DNA of 64,000 nt from Arcicella sp040387735 (GTDB lineage Bacteria; Bacteroidota; Bacteroidia; Cytophagales; Spirosomataceae), in contig JAZKDE010000014.1 in the NCBI GenBank assembly GCA_040387735.1, positions 62,001-126,000 of the forward strand, read 5' to 3'. The notes under the pieces are model-generated. The model saw nothing but the letters and a program-made list of their open reading frames with translations. It was not told the origin of the DNA and ran no database searches. Both the position numbers and the translations under genes were made by a program. Within the stretch, counting starts at the first letter, position 1, and the number at the start of each line of letters is the position of its first letter. This document shows, in pieces, positions 15,637 to 24,170 of this stretch.

Positions 15637-18207
15637 ATGCTAAAATTTACTAAAACTGCCTTCTTGTTGGCTTCGGTGGCGTGCCTAACCCTTTCCGCCC
15701 AAGCCCAAGACAAAAAAGGAGATGCTAAAGCTCCAGCAGCACCAACTGCTCCTGCTAAACCCGCCGAAGCTCCCAAAACAGGTCCAAAACCTTATAAAGA
15801 GGTTATTACGGACAAAGCCAAAACAACCAAAGGACTTTTTACGGTTCATAAAGTAGAAGACAAATTCTTCTTTGAAATTCCTGATTCATTGCTTGGTCGT
15901 GAAATTATGACCGTTACCCGTATCACCAAATCAGCTACAATTCCAGGAACTTACGGTGGGGAAATGTTGAACCGTCAAGTAATCAATTTTGAGAAAGGCC
16001 CAGAGAACAAAGTATTTTTGAGAGCCATTCAGTACATCAACGTTTCGCCAGATTCTACGGCTCCAATGTACAAAGCAGTAAAAAATTCTAATGTTCAGCC
16101 AATTGCTCAAGCATTTGACATTAAAGCATTCAAGAAAGATTCGGTTAGCAAGCAAAGTAGCTCAATTATCGAAGTAACGGATTTTTTCAAAGGCGATAAT
16201 CAAATCGTTTCTTTACCGCCGTTCACGAAAACGATGTATAAAATTACTTCTATCGCTGCTGACCGTTCTTATATTCAAAGTATCAAAACATTTCCGATAA
16301 ATACGGAAATCAGAACGGTGAAAACCTTCAATGGAACACCACCAATGCCTTCGTTTGGGCCAGCCGCACCAAGTCCAATTCCTTCGGTAAATATTCCTTC
16401 CATTGCCGTTTCTGGAGCAGTAACGATGGAAATAAATACGTCAATGATTTTGTTGCCAAACGACAAAATGAAACAGCGTTATTTTGACCCACGTATCGGA
16501 TATTTTGCCAATGGTTATACCGTTTTTGACGAAGGTTCACAACGTACAGAAGACCGTACATTTGCGGTTCGTTGGCGTTTAGAGCCTAAAAATGCCGAAG
16601 ATGCTGCCAAACAAAAACAAGGTCAATTGATTGAGCCGAAAAAACCAATCGTTTATTATATCGACCCTGCAACACCTGCAAAATGGAGAAAATATTTAAA
16701 ATTAGGGGTTGATGACTGGCAAAAAGCGTTTGAAGCTGCTGGTTGGAAAAATGCCATCAGAGGAGAAATTTTAGCGGATAATGACACAACTATTAGCTTA
16801 GAAGATGCTCGTTATTCTGCCATTCGTTATTTCGCTTCAGACATTGAAAACGCTTACGGCCCCAACGTACACGACCCACGTTCGGGAGAGATCCTCGAAA
16901 GTCATATTGGTTGGTATCACAACGTAATGAAGTTATTGAAAAAATGGTACATGACGCAAGCTGCTGCCGTTGACCCAAGAGCCAGAAAAAATAAATTTGA
17001 CGACGAGCTGATGGGAGATTTAATCCGTTTTGTATCATCTCACGAAGTTGGACACACGATTGGTTTACGTCATAATTATGGTTCAAGTAGTACAGTTCCC
17101 GTTGAAAACCTTCGTAACCCAAAATGGATTGCCGAGCACGGACATACACCTTCAATCATGGACTACGCTCGTTTTAACTACGTGGCACAGCCAGAAGATG
17201 GGGTAAAAGACTTATATCCACGTATCGGAGAATATGATGTTTGGGCAGTAAAATGGGCGTACCAAACGCTTGAAGGTGCAACTGCCGAAGACGACCAAAA
17301 GACCTTAAATAAGCAGTTTATTGCTGAATATGCAAAAAATCCAAGAATTTGGTTCGGAACAGAAACCAATCCTTATGACCCACGTACACAGTCGGAATGT
17401 TTGGGAGATAATAATATGTTGGCAAGTGATTATGGTATCAAGAACTTGAAAAGAATTCTGCCAAACTTAGTTGAATGGACGAAAGAAGAAGCTCAAGATT
17501 ATGATATGTTGACAGAAGGTTATGGTGAAGTAGTAACGCAATATCGTCGTTATATCGGTCATGTTACTAAAAACGTGGGAGGTATCTATGAAACACCAAG
17601 AACAATGGACGAAGCAGGAGTTGTTTACGAACCTACCCCTCGTGCTATTCAAAAAGATGCCGTTTTATGGTTAAACCGTCAGGTTTTTGATACGCCAACT
17701 TGGTTATTAGATGGAAAAATTATGGCTCAAATTCGCCCAGACCAAGGTGTTGATGCCATCAGTCGTATTCAGGAAGCAACTTTAAATAGTTTGTTATCAA
17801 CTGACCGTTTACAACGTTTTATCGAAACAAATGCTAAATATCCAACTTCATACAGTTTGGATGAGTTGTTTACCGACGTTCGTTCTTCTATTTGGTCTGA
17901 ATTACGTTCACGCAAGGCAATTGATGCTTCACGCAGAAATTTACAGAAGATTTTTGTTGAGAAAATGGTTGCTACGGTAAATGCTTCGGGAGCTGTACAA
18001 TTATCTGGTTTTGGTTTCAGAGGAACGGTTGTTCCTGCGGCAGTTGACCCTCGCAAAACGGATATTACATCGGTAACTCGTGGTCATTTATTGACGTTGA
18101 AAGACGAAATTAAATCGGCTTTAGCTCAACCAACTTTAGATAAAATGAGCAAATATCATTTACAGGATTGTTTGTTCAGAATTGAAAAAGGACTTGACCC
18201 AAAATAG
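15637..18207 (+). CDS. Secreted zinc-dependent metalloprotease (DUF5117/DUF4953 type)
   Basis: An 856-residue exported protein with signal 'FLLASVACLTLSAQAQ' and an Ala/Pro-rich linker after it. The zinc site is clear: 'HEVGHTIGLRH' gives ligands H469, H473 and H479 and the base E470, and 'SIMDYARF' about 55 residues later looks like a metzincin Met-turn. N-terminal segments ('KTTKGLFTVHKVEDKFFFEIPDSL', quoted from a longer block) match the DUF5117/5118 regions found in this Bacteroidota family. The substrate is unknown. It stands alone after a kinase gene and ends in a terminator facing the outer-membrane protein gene. The HExxH assignment is direct; the family name comes from domain layout. 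Confidence 0.9.
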   Translation: MLKFTKTAFLLASVACLTLSAQAQDKKGDAKAPAAPTAPAKPAEAPKTGPKPYKEVITDKAKTTKGLFTVHKVEDKFFFEIPDSLLGREIMTVTRITKSATIPGTYGGEMLNRQVINFEKGPENKVFLRAIQYINVSPDSTAPMYKAVKNSNVQPIAQAFDIKAFKKDSVSKQSSSIIEVTDFFKGDNQIVSLPPFTKTMYKITSIAADRSYIQSIKTFPINTEIRTVKTFNGTPPMPSFGPAAPSPIPSVNIPSIAVSGAVTMEINTSMILLPNDKMKQRYFDPRIGYFANGYTVFDEGSQRTEDRTFAVRWRLEPKNAEDAAKQKQGQLIEPKKPIVYYIDPATPAKWRKYLKLGVDDWQKAFEAAGWKNAIRGEILADNDTTISLEDARYSAIRYFASDIENAYGPNVHDPRSGEILESHIGWYHNVMKLLKKWYMTQAAAVDPRARKNKFDDELMGDLIRFVSSHEVGHTIGLRHNYGSSSTVPVENLRNPKWIAEHGHTPSIMDYARFNYVAQPEDGVKDLYPRIGEYDVWAVKWAYQTLEGATAEDDQKTLNKQFIAEYAKNPRIWFGTETNPYDPRTQSECLGDNNMLASDYGIKNLKRILPNLVEWTKEEAQDYDMLTEGYGEVVTQYRRYIGHVTKNVGGIYETPRTMDEAGVVYEPTPRAIQKDAVLWLNRQVFDTPTWLLDGKIMAQIRPDQGVDAISRIQEATLNSLLSTDRLQRFIETNAKYPTSYSLDELFTDVRSSIWSELRSRKAIDASRRNLQKIFVEKMVATVNASGAVQLSGFGFRGTVVPAAVDPRKTDITSVTRGHLLTLKDEIKSALAQPTLDKMSKYHLQDCLFRIEKGLDPK

Positions 18208-18234
18208 TAATTGGTACATAAGTTTATAGAAATA

Positions 18235-18270
18235 AAAATGGTTTGGTTCTTTGTTGAATCAAACCATTTT
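18235..18270. terminator. Bidirectional terminator
   Basis: An 11-bp stem AAAATGGTTTG / CAAACCATTTT (18235-18245 with 18260-18270), followed by Ts, between convergent genes. Confidence 0.88.
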
Positions 18271-18282
18271 TTATTTAATCCC

Positions 18283-18915
18283 CTAAAAATTAACTCCTAA
18301 ACGTACTGCCATTCTATTCAGTTGATATTGGTTTTCAGAAAAATAGGGATTATCCGCAATTCCGCTGGTAGTTTTGGTATTGAAGACATTTCGTTTATAG
18401 CCAACACTAAAAGTAAAATTGGCATTTCCGCCTGTCGGAATTAATAATCCTATCATTGGACTAAAAGCTAATCCTCCGTTAATTTCCTGATTTATAGATG
18501 TATTATCGTTCAACCACATAAATCCGTAACCTGCATCTATTCCAACAAAAGGTTTAACTTTTTTGGTTTTATTCTCACCCAATGAACCACGAATTCCCAA
18601 TGAAATTGGAATGATTTGGTAATTACTGAACCAATCAACACCAACCGTCGCTCCAACAGCTAAGTTTTTATACACCTTCAAACCATTAAAAGTTTGAATG
18701 GTAAAATTTGTGCTTGCTTCTACGGGAAAACTGTACATTGGGCTCTGGATAGCATTGGGCGTTATTTGATAAGATTTACCAAATAATCCCCCTAAATCGG
18801 TAAAATTGACGTAGTTTTCTTTTACAAAACGCTTAAAAGAACTTTGCTTTTTTTTCTCTTGCGAATACGCAATCGTGCATACAAGCAAGAATACGAGCGT
18901 GAATATCGTTTTCAT
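18283..18915 (-). CDS. Outer-membrane beta-barrel protein
   Basis: A 210-residue protein with a signal peptide ending 'TIAYSQE' and alternating aromatic/hydrophobic strands of a small beta-barrel ('NLAVGATVGVDWFSNY', 'KPFVGIDAGYGFMWL', 'NFTFSVGYKRNVF'), closing in '...MAVRLGVNF' with the C-terminal Phe typical of outer-membrane barrels. The size fits an 8-strand barrel. It is the last gene of a leftward run that begins at the sigma factor (22359) and starts 13 nt after the LVIVD protein, so it probably belongs to that operon. No ligand can be inferred. Confidence 0.78.
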   Translation of the reverse strand: MKTIFTLVFLLVCTIAYSQEKKKQSSFKRFVKENYVNFTDLGGLFGKSYQITPNAIQSPMYSFPVEASTNFTIQTFNGLKVYKNLAVGATVGVDWFSNYQIIPISLGIRGSLGENKTKKVKPFVGIDAGYGFMWLNDNTSINQEINGGLAFSPMIGLLIPTGGNANFTFSVGYKRNVFNTKTTSGIADNPYFSENQYQLNRMAVRLGVNF

Positions 18916-18928
18916 ATTTATTTGTGGG

Positions 18929-20224
18929 TTAGGTAGTTGTTTTTACGGCTATTTTACTCAACAACTTCAAACTATTCGGATTTGAATAATCATATTGATA
19001 TAAACCGTCTTTTCCAATCAACATCAGCGTATTATTCAACGGAATTACATCGTAGGCATTCATATCTTTAAAGTGTTGTAATTGCTTAATATCTAAAATA
19101 TTGGTAGCATCAAAAGTCTTCAAACCGCTTGTTCCTTCACAGATAAAGAGTTTTTTATTGTCTATTCCCAAACCGTAAGGACTTTCCATTGGGTACGTTT
19201 TCTTCAAAATGGGTACTGCTGGATTTGATACATCAATGACATCCAATTGATTAGCGATAGCTCCACCACAACGAGAAAAATTATTTACTGAACGGAGGGT
19301 TACATACGCAATATCATTTTCTACTACCACAGGGTCGCAGGCACGAGCATGGTCGAGACGAGATAAATACGTTGGTTTTTGTGGATTAGCATTGTCCCAA
19401 ATTTGTACGCCCGTTGATGTACCCAAAAACAATTTGTCTTTGTACGGGAAAATGGTTTCTATTCCGAACCCCATAGATAAAAAGCCCTCATACGCAGGTT
19501 TTTCGGGGGTTTTTAGGTTAAATAACTTCATGTCATTTTGCGTAACGGCATATAAACGTTCATTGACAATGGCAAAACGAGAAGTAGAACCGCTCACGCC
19601 CGTACCCGTTCCGCCCGTGGTTGAAGGAGAAACGGCTTTAATTCCCCCACTGCTGTAAAATCCTATGTCATTATAAACGTAGTATAATTGTGGTTGTGGG
19701 TCACAAGCAACTTCTTGCGTTGTTGTATATATTTTGTATCGGGCATCATAAATGGTTTGGTCATTGGCATTATAACTCCACCCAATTCCATCCATTTGTC
19801 CGTTACTAAATACTTCATTCGTTCTTGAAATCTCCTTTACGGCTGTCGGATTACTAATATCAAGTGCGATAAAATCAGTGTAGCTATCGGCGTAAAGAAT
19901 ATTTCCTTTGATTGCCATATCAACATTTCCCAAAATTTGAATAAAAGCAATTACTTTCGGTTCCGACGGGTTTGCATTATCAATGATGTGAATTCCTTTT
20001 TTCACTTCGTTGATAAATAGATAATTATTTTTTACATAAATCTTCCCGGGGTTTTCTAATGCCTGAGCAGGTAGCATTTTTACACTACTACGCAACTCGT
20101 TGAGGGTAATTTTCACCGATTCTGTACCTCGATAAGAGACTGTTTGCGTGCAATTATCTTTACAAGAGACAAAAGCAGTTGCCAACGCTGCCATTCGGAG
20201 CGTTTGAATAATAATCTTTTTCAT
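18929..20224 (-). CDS. LVIVD-repeat beta-propeller lipoprotein
   Basis: A 431-residue protein with lipobox 'TAFVSC' after MKKIIIQTLRMAALA. The mature region has repeated LVIVD-type motifs marking propeller blades: 'GIHIIDNANPSEPKVIAFI', 'FIALDISNPTAVKEI', 'DMKLFNLKTPEKPAYEG', 'GVQIWDNANPQKPTYLS', 'QLDVIDVSNPAVPILKK' and 'GLKTFDATNILDIKQ'. Such propellers are envelope proteins of unsettled function, often binding partners. It sits between a small Cys-rich lipoprotein (15 nt away) and a beta-barrel gene (13 nt away) in the sigma-factor-led run, which points to a surface or periplasmic assembly. Role unknown. Confidence 0.88.
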   Translation of the reverse strand: MKKIIIQTLRMAALATAFVSCKDNCTQTVSYRGTESVKITLNELRSSVKMLPAQALENPGKIYVKNNYLFINEVKKGIHIIDNANPSEPKVIAFIQILGNVDMAIKGNILYADSYTDFIALDISNPTAVKEISRTNEVFSNGQMDGIGWSYNANDQTIYDARYKIYTTTQEVACDPQPQLYYVYNDIGFYSSGGIKAVSPSTTGGTGTGVSGSTSRFAIVNERLYAVTQNDMKLFNLKTPEKPAYEGFLSMGFGIETIFPYKDKLFLGTSTGVQIWDNANPQKPTYLSRLDHARACDPVVVENDIAYVTLRSVNNFSRCGGAIANQLDVIDVSNPAVPILKKTYPMESPYGLGIDNKKLFICEGTSGLKTFDATNILDIKQLQHFKDMNAYDVIPLNNTLMLIGKDGLYQYDYSNPNSLKLLSKIAVKTTT

Positions 20225-20239
20225 GATTTTAAGATTTAA

Positions 20240-20620
20240 TTATTTTGAAGTACAAACCCCATTGAGGCAGTCAACCACTGGGGGAATTAGAGCAATGCAA
20301 GTACCCATTCTGTTATATTTTACGTTGAGTTCTTTTTCTAAATTGGTATAAGCCGTGACTTTATCGGTCAATTGTTTCTCATCAGTTTTTGACAAGGCAT
20401 AAATAATAAATCGGGAAGGTCCACCGCAAGGTCTTGCTCCCATAGCCATAACTTTACAATCATCACCACCCGCACAGCTTTTGTTTTTAGCAAAAGTTTC
20501 GATTTCAACACCTATATTTTCTAATTTTTGGTCATCAGAAACCGTAGAAACATCTTCTTTTTTACAGGCAAAAAATAGTACAAATCCAACAATTGAGAGT
20601 TTTAAAAAGAGCGTTTTCAT
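20240..20620 (-). CDS. Small Cys-rich lipoprotein
   Basis: A 126-residue lipoprotein of unknown function. Lipobox 'VLFFAC' is followed by KKED. The mature part holds six further Cys residues: 'KSCAGGDDCKVMAMGARPCGG' (quoted in part: 'CAGGDDCKVMAMGARPCGG'), then 'MGTCIALIPPVVDCLNGVC', which suggests disulfides and an envelope-exposed fold. Similar small lipoproteins with the 'GxxPCGGP' pattern occur in Bacteroidota. It lies 26 nt after another lipoprotein gene and 15 nt before the LVIVD gene on the same strand, consistent with a shared transcript. Confidence 0.8.
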   Translation of the reverse strand: MKTLFLKLSIVGFVLFFACKKEDVSTVSDDQKLENIGVEIETFAKNKSCAGGDDCKVMAMGARPCGGPSRFIIYALSKTDEKQLTDKVTAYTNLEKELNVKYNRMGTCIALIPPVVDCLNGVCTSK

Positions 20621-20646
20621 AAGTCTAATAATATTTTGAGTAGTGT

Positions 20647-21174
20647 TTAATTATATTTTATTTCCGAAATTATTTCACCTATTTTCTGCCCATAAACTGA
20701 CAAATATTTAGGAAAAGGTTGGTTAACTGTATCATTTTCACTCCGAAAAACAGCATCATCAATTCGCCAAGTTTTTAACTCTTGACCTTTCGTCTTTAAT
20801 TGAATAAATAGCATTCCGCCATCGGCACAGCCGGGACAACCGAAAGTTTTACTTTTTTCATTGGCAAGTTCCACAGGAAAATTCGTGACAAAAACCTTGG
20901 CTTTATTGTACTCGCTTTCGGGCAATTGATAGCCCGAAAACGAATAGTTTTCTTGGTTTTTACAGAATATTTTTGATGTGTCAGCGTATAGTTTTCCATT
21001 TTCTATCTTGTAAATGACATTTGCACCGCAAACTCTACCAAGTCCAACATAGCCAAAAACAAGATAGTTTGTGGACGTTTCTAAAGTTGAATCAGCAATA
21101 TTGACATCGTCTTTTTTACAAGATTTTATAACTAAAGTCCCAATAAAAAGCATCAAAAAGCTTAGTATTTTCAT
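20647..21174 (-). CDS. Lipoprotein of unknown function
   Basis: A 175-residue protein. Signal and lipobox 'TLVIKSC' lead into KKDDVN. The mature part has 'CGANVIYKIENGKLYADTS' and a 'FGCPGCADGG' motif with two Cys, followed by beta-rich sequence. I do not recognise a family. It starts 55 nt after the anti-sigma-like gene and is followed by two further lipoproteins and a beta-barrel, so it is treated as the third gene of the sigma-factor-led run. Confidence 0.78.
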   Translation of the reverse strand: MKILSFLMLFIGTLVIKSCKKDDVNIADSTLETSTNYLVFGYVGLGRVCGANVIYKIENGKLYADTSKIFCKNQENYSFSGYQLPESEYNKAKVFVTNFPVELANEKSKTFGCPGCADGGMLFIQLKTKGQELKTWRIDDAVFRSENDTVNQPFPKYLSVYGQKIGEIISEIKYN

Positions 21175-21229
21175 GGTTATATATTTTTAAATTGAGTGAA
21201 CTCTCGATATTTCTAATACCTATTTATTC

Positions 21230-21835
21230 TTACTGATAAACCCCAATTCCACCTGAAACTCTAACATTTCTAAAAATTGACTTTTTCTTAGGCTTAGGTC
21301 TTGGCTTTTCATAATAAGGCGTTTGTTCAGTCTGAAATTCTGGAATAACCGTAGTAAAATCTGACTTTATCTGTTTAGGTGCAATTGGCGTGATAAAATC
21401 AACCGAATCGGCAAGTTTTCTTTCTAACTTTTCGGGTTGTATATCCAAAATTGGAGATTCAACATTTTCTTCTATTTCTGGAATACTTACTTTATTGACG
21501 GTTACAGGCTCATTGAGTTTAATTGTTATTTTTTCTTCTATTTTGGGCAAAACGACTTTTACCTTTTTTTCTATCACAATCGGTTTATTATCAATTATTT
21601 GTGTCGGTTTTTCTCCGACTTTATTTCCCATAAAAAACCACAGACTTAGTCCCAAAATTACCACTGAAATTACTCCCAAATAATAAGGACCATTACCAGA
21701 TTTTGGCGGAACGTTATTTCCTAAACCTAATTCAATCTTCTCCCAAACCGCATCGGGTGGAGTCATGGAGGCATCATCAAAGGCATTTTGCCATTGTTCC
21801 TCGAAAGAATTATGTGATAAATCGTCTATATTCAT
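21230..21835 (-). CDS. Probable anti-sigma factor, single-pass membrane protein
   Basis: A 201-residue protein with an N-terminal cytoplasmic part of about 55 residues ('FEEQWQNAFDDASMTPPDAVWEKIE'), one membrane helix ('YYLGVISVVILGLSLWFFMG') and a periplasmic tail rich in Lys, Pro and Glu. The 'P-P-D-A-V-W-E-K-I-E' stretch before a single helix is a recurring pattern in membrane proteins encoded right behind ECF sigma genes in Bacteroidota. Its start overlaps the sigma-factor stop by 4 nt, which implies translational coupling. It lacks the ZAS-type HxxxCxxC. The assignment rests on context and topology rather than a recognised domain. Confidence 0.72.
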   Translation of the reverse strand: MNIDDLSHNSFEEQWQNAFDDASMTPPDAVWEKIELGLGNNVPPKSGNGPYYLGVISVVILGLSLWFFMGNKVGEKPTQIIDNKPIVIEKKVKVVLPKIEEKITIKLNEPVTVNKVSIPEIEENVESPILDIQPEKLERKLADSVDFITPIAPKQIKSDFTTVIPEFQTEQTPYYEKPRPKPKKKSIFRNVRVSGGIGVYQ

Positions 21836-22359
21836 TTCACTGACAAAATACTCTGTAAAATTGCTTTTGCACGAGAATATTGTGATTTTGAGGTGCCTTC
21901 GGTAATATTTAACATCTCAGCGATTTCATTGTGCTTATATCCTTCAATGGCGAACAAATTAAATACCATCTGACAACCTTTGGGTAGTTTTTGAATCATT
22001 TCAAGTAATTCCTTAAAATGAATTCCTTCTATTCCCGAGTGATAATCACTAATTTGATTTTCGTAGTCCTGTACATCACCCATATCCTGAAAATGCTGTT
22101 GTGAACGAATTTGATTTATGGCGGTATTAACCACAATTCGCTTAATCCAAGCACCCAATGTACTTTCAGCACGAAATTTGTCTAAATTTTGGAAAATCTT
22201 GATAAACGCTTCTTGCAAAATATCTTCGGCTTCGGCTTGACTTTGGGCATAGCGATTACACACGACCAACATTCGCCCTGCGTAGGCGTTGTAGAGCTTT
22301 CGTTGGGCATTTCGGTCATTTTGCAAACAGGCTTGTATTAGTTGAGCTTCAGTTTCCAA
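21832..22359 (-). CDS. ECF-type RNA polymerase sigma factor
   Basis: A 175-residue sigma-70 family protein with only regions 2 and 4, as usual for extracytoplasmic-function sigma factors. Region 2 includes 'AEDILQEAFIKIFQNLDKF' and 'GAWIKRIVVNTAINQIR'; region 4 includes 'LPKGCQMVFNLFAIEGYKHNEIAEMLNITEGTSKSQ' (quoted in part: 'GYKHNEIAEMLNITEGTSK'). It directs polymerase to a set of promoters when released by its partner. It overlaps the downstream membrane protein by 4 nt, making that the likely anti-sigma factor. The lipoprotein and barrel genes after it are candidates for its regulon. Confidence 0.92.
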   Translation of the reverse strand: METEAQLIQACLQNDRNAQRKLYNAYAGRMLVVCNRYAQSQAEAEDILQEAFIKIFQNLDKFRAESTLGAWIKRIVVNTAINQIRSQQHFQDMGDVQDYENQISDYHSGIEGIHFKELLEMIQKLPKGCQMVFNLFAIEGYKHNEIAEMLNITEGTSKSQYSRAKAILQSILSVK

Positions 22360-22486
22360 AGAAATTAGAAAATTTCAATCTTCATTTTTATAAAGACTCA
22401 ATTTAAGTTAAAACGGTTGGAATGAGCTTGAAATTTTTATCAAATCCTTAAAATGCTTCATCAAAGGTTTAGCGAATGGTTTTTGT

Positions 22487-22494
22487 TATCTTTG
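22487..22494 (+). promoter_or_regulatory. Promoter -7 element for gatB
   Basis: TATCTTTG is a full match to TAnnTTTG. The leader to the ATG at 22618 would be about 115 nt, long for a housekeeping gene. No clear -33 TTG is seen. Confidence 0.5.
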
Positions 22495-22617
22495 CAAACA
22501 TTTTCTTTTTTGTTGAACCAAAGATTATTTTCATTGAATTTTAAAAGATTTCATCAGTGAATAAAGTTTTGATTTATTCGCTTTTCGTAAATCGCATTTT
22601 CGCTCAGTACACATTAC

Positions 22618-24072
22618 ATGAAACAAGAAATTAGAGATAAATACGAAGTCGTTATCGGCTTAGAAGTACACGCTCAGTTACAAACTGAAAGCAAGATTTT
22701 TGCGGCTGATGCTGCCTCTTTTGGTGGCTCTCCCAATACGCATATATCGCCCATAACACTTGGACATCCAGGAACGTTGCCAAAACTCAACCATAAAGCG
22801 GTGGAATATGCTATCAAAATGGGTTTGGCTTGCAATTCTCAAATTACAGAAAATCAATATTTCGACCGTAAAAATTATTTTTATCCTGACCTTCCAAAAG
22901 GCTATCAAATTACGCAAGACAAAACCCCAATTTGTATGGGCGGTGGCGTAAAAGTGAAACTTTCAACGGGTGAAAAAACAGTTCGTTTTCACCATATTCA
23001 CTTAGAGGAAGACGCAGGAAAATCGCTCCATACAGAAGGTTCGGCTGATAGTCAGATTGATTATAACCGTGCAGGAACACCATTGATTGAAATGGTGACT
23101 GAGCCAGAATTAAAATCTGCCGAAGAAGCCGCAACTTTTATGAATGAAGTTCGCAAACTGGTGCGTTATTTGGGCATTTGCGACGGCAACATGGAAGAGG
23201 GTTCACTACGTTGCGATGTTAATATTTCGGTGATGTTAGTGGGCAGCAAAGTATTTGGTACGAAAGTTGAAATCAAGAATATGAACTCAATGCGTTTTAT
23301 CCAAAAAGCCATTGAATATGAAGTAGTTAGACAAATTGATGCCGTAGAAAATAACGTAAAAATCATTCAAGAAACTCGTAGTTTTGACCCCGCAACTGGT
23401 CGCACTTCGGGAATGCGTGAGAAGGAAACACAGAATGATTATCGTTATTTCCCTGAGCCAGATTTAGTGCCTTTGACAATTTCAGAAGCATGGCTTTCGG
23501 AAGTAAAAAATATGATGCCTGCCTTACCTTGGGAGCTTTTTGAGAAATTCACGAAGCAATATAATTTACCAGAATACGATGCCAATGTATTGACTGAAAC
23601 TCGTGAAGTAGCAGAATATTTTGAAGCAACTTGTCAATTTACCAAAAATTACAAAGCTGTTTCTAACTGGATTATGGGTACGGTGAAGTCGTATTTGAAC
23701 GATAATAATTTAGAAATTGGTCAATTAACCGTTTCTCCTGAACGCTTAGGAGCATTAATTAATTTGATTGATGAAGGAAAAGTAAGTACGTCAACGGCAG
23801 CACAGCAAATTTTCCCTGAATTAATTACAGATTCGTCAAAAACACCACTGCAAATTGCCGAAACAAAGAATCTGATTCAACAAAGCAATACCAATACACT
23901 CCAAACGTTAATTGATGAAGTTTTAGCAAGTAATCCTGCCAAAGTAAAAGAGTACAAATCGGGTAAAAAAGGGCTTTTAGGAATGTTCATGGGCGAAATC
24001 ATGAAGAAATCCAAAGGTTCAGCTGACCCAAAAGTTACGACAGAATTACTACAAAAAACGTTAGAGTTGTAA
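22618..24072 (+). CDS. gatB: Aspartyl/glutamyl-tRNA amidotransferase subunit B
   Basis: GatB activates Glu-tRNA(Gln) or Asp-tRNA(Asn) by phosphorylation and amidates it using ammonia from GatA. Family landmarks are 'YEVVIGLEVHAQL' at the N-terminus, 'YFYPDLPKGYQITQ', 'HLEEDAGKSLH', 'DYNRAGTPLIEMVTEPE' and 'SLRCDVNISV', and a C-terminal GatB/YqeY tail ('GLLGMFMGEIMKKSKG'). At 484 residues it is full length. gatA and gatC are not in the window, which is common in Bacteroidota where the three genes are dispersed. The gene diverges from the ECF sigma gene. Confidence 0.97.
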   Translation: MKQEIRDKYEVVIGLEVHAQLQTESKIFAADAASFGGSPNTHISPITLGHPGTLPKLNHKAVEYAIKMGLACNSQITENQYFDRKNYFYPDLPKGYQITQDKTPICMGGGVKVKLSTGEKTVRFHHIHLEEDAGKSLHTEGSADSQIDYNRAGTPLIEMVTEPELKSAEEAATFMNEVRKLVRYLGICDGNMEEGSLRCDVNISVMLVGSKVFGTKVEIKNMNSMRFIQKAIEYEVVRQIDAVENNVKIIQETRSFDPATGRTSGMREKETQNDYRYFPEPDLVPLTISEAWLSEVKNMMPALPWELFEKFTKQYNLPEYDANVLTETREVAEYFEATCQFTKNYKAVSNWIMGTVKSYLNDNNLEIGQLTVSPERLGALINLIDEGKVSTSTAAQQIFPELITDSSKTPLQIAETKNLIQQSNTNTLQTLIDEVLASNPAKVKEYKSGKKGLLGMFMGEIMKKSKGSADPKVTTELLQKTLEL

Positions 24073-24102
24073 ATATAAATGGAGCCGTAAGACATAAGTT
24101 AC

Positions 24103-24138
24103 AAGTTCTAAAAATAGTATTTTAAATTCTTAGAACTT
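24103..24138 (+). terminator. Weak terminator-like inverted repeat after gatB
   Basis: AAGTTCTAA / TTAGAACTT (24103-24111 with 24130-24138) with a long AT-rich loop; an alternative pairing CATAAGTT/AACTTATG (24093-24100 with 24134-24141) overlaps it. Confidence 0.45.
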
Positions 24139-24170
24139 ATGACTTATAACTTACAACTGTTACAAAATTC

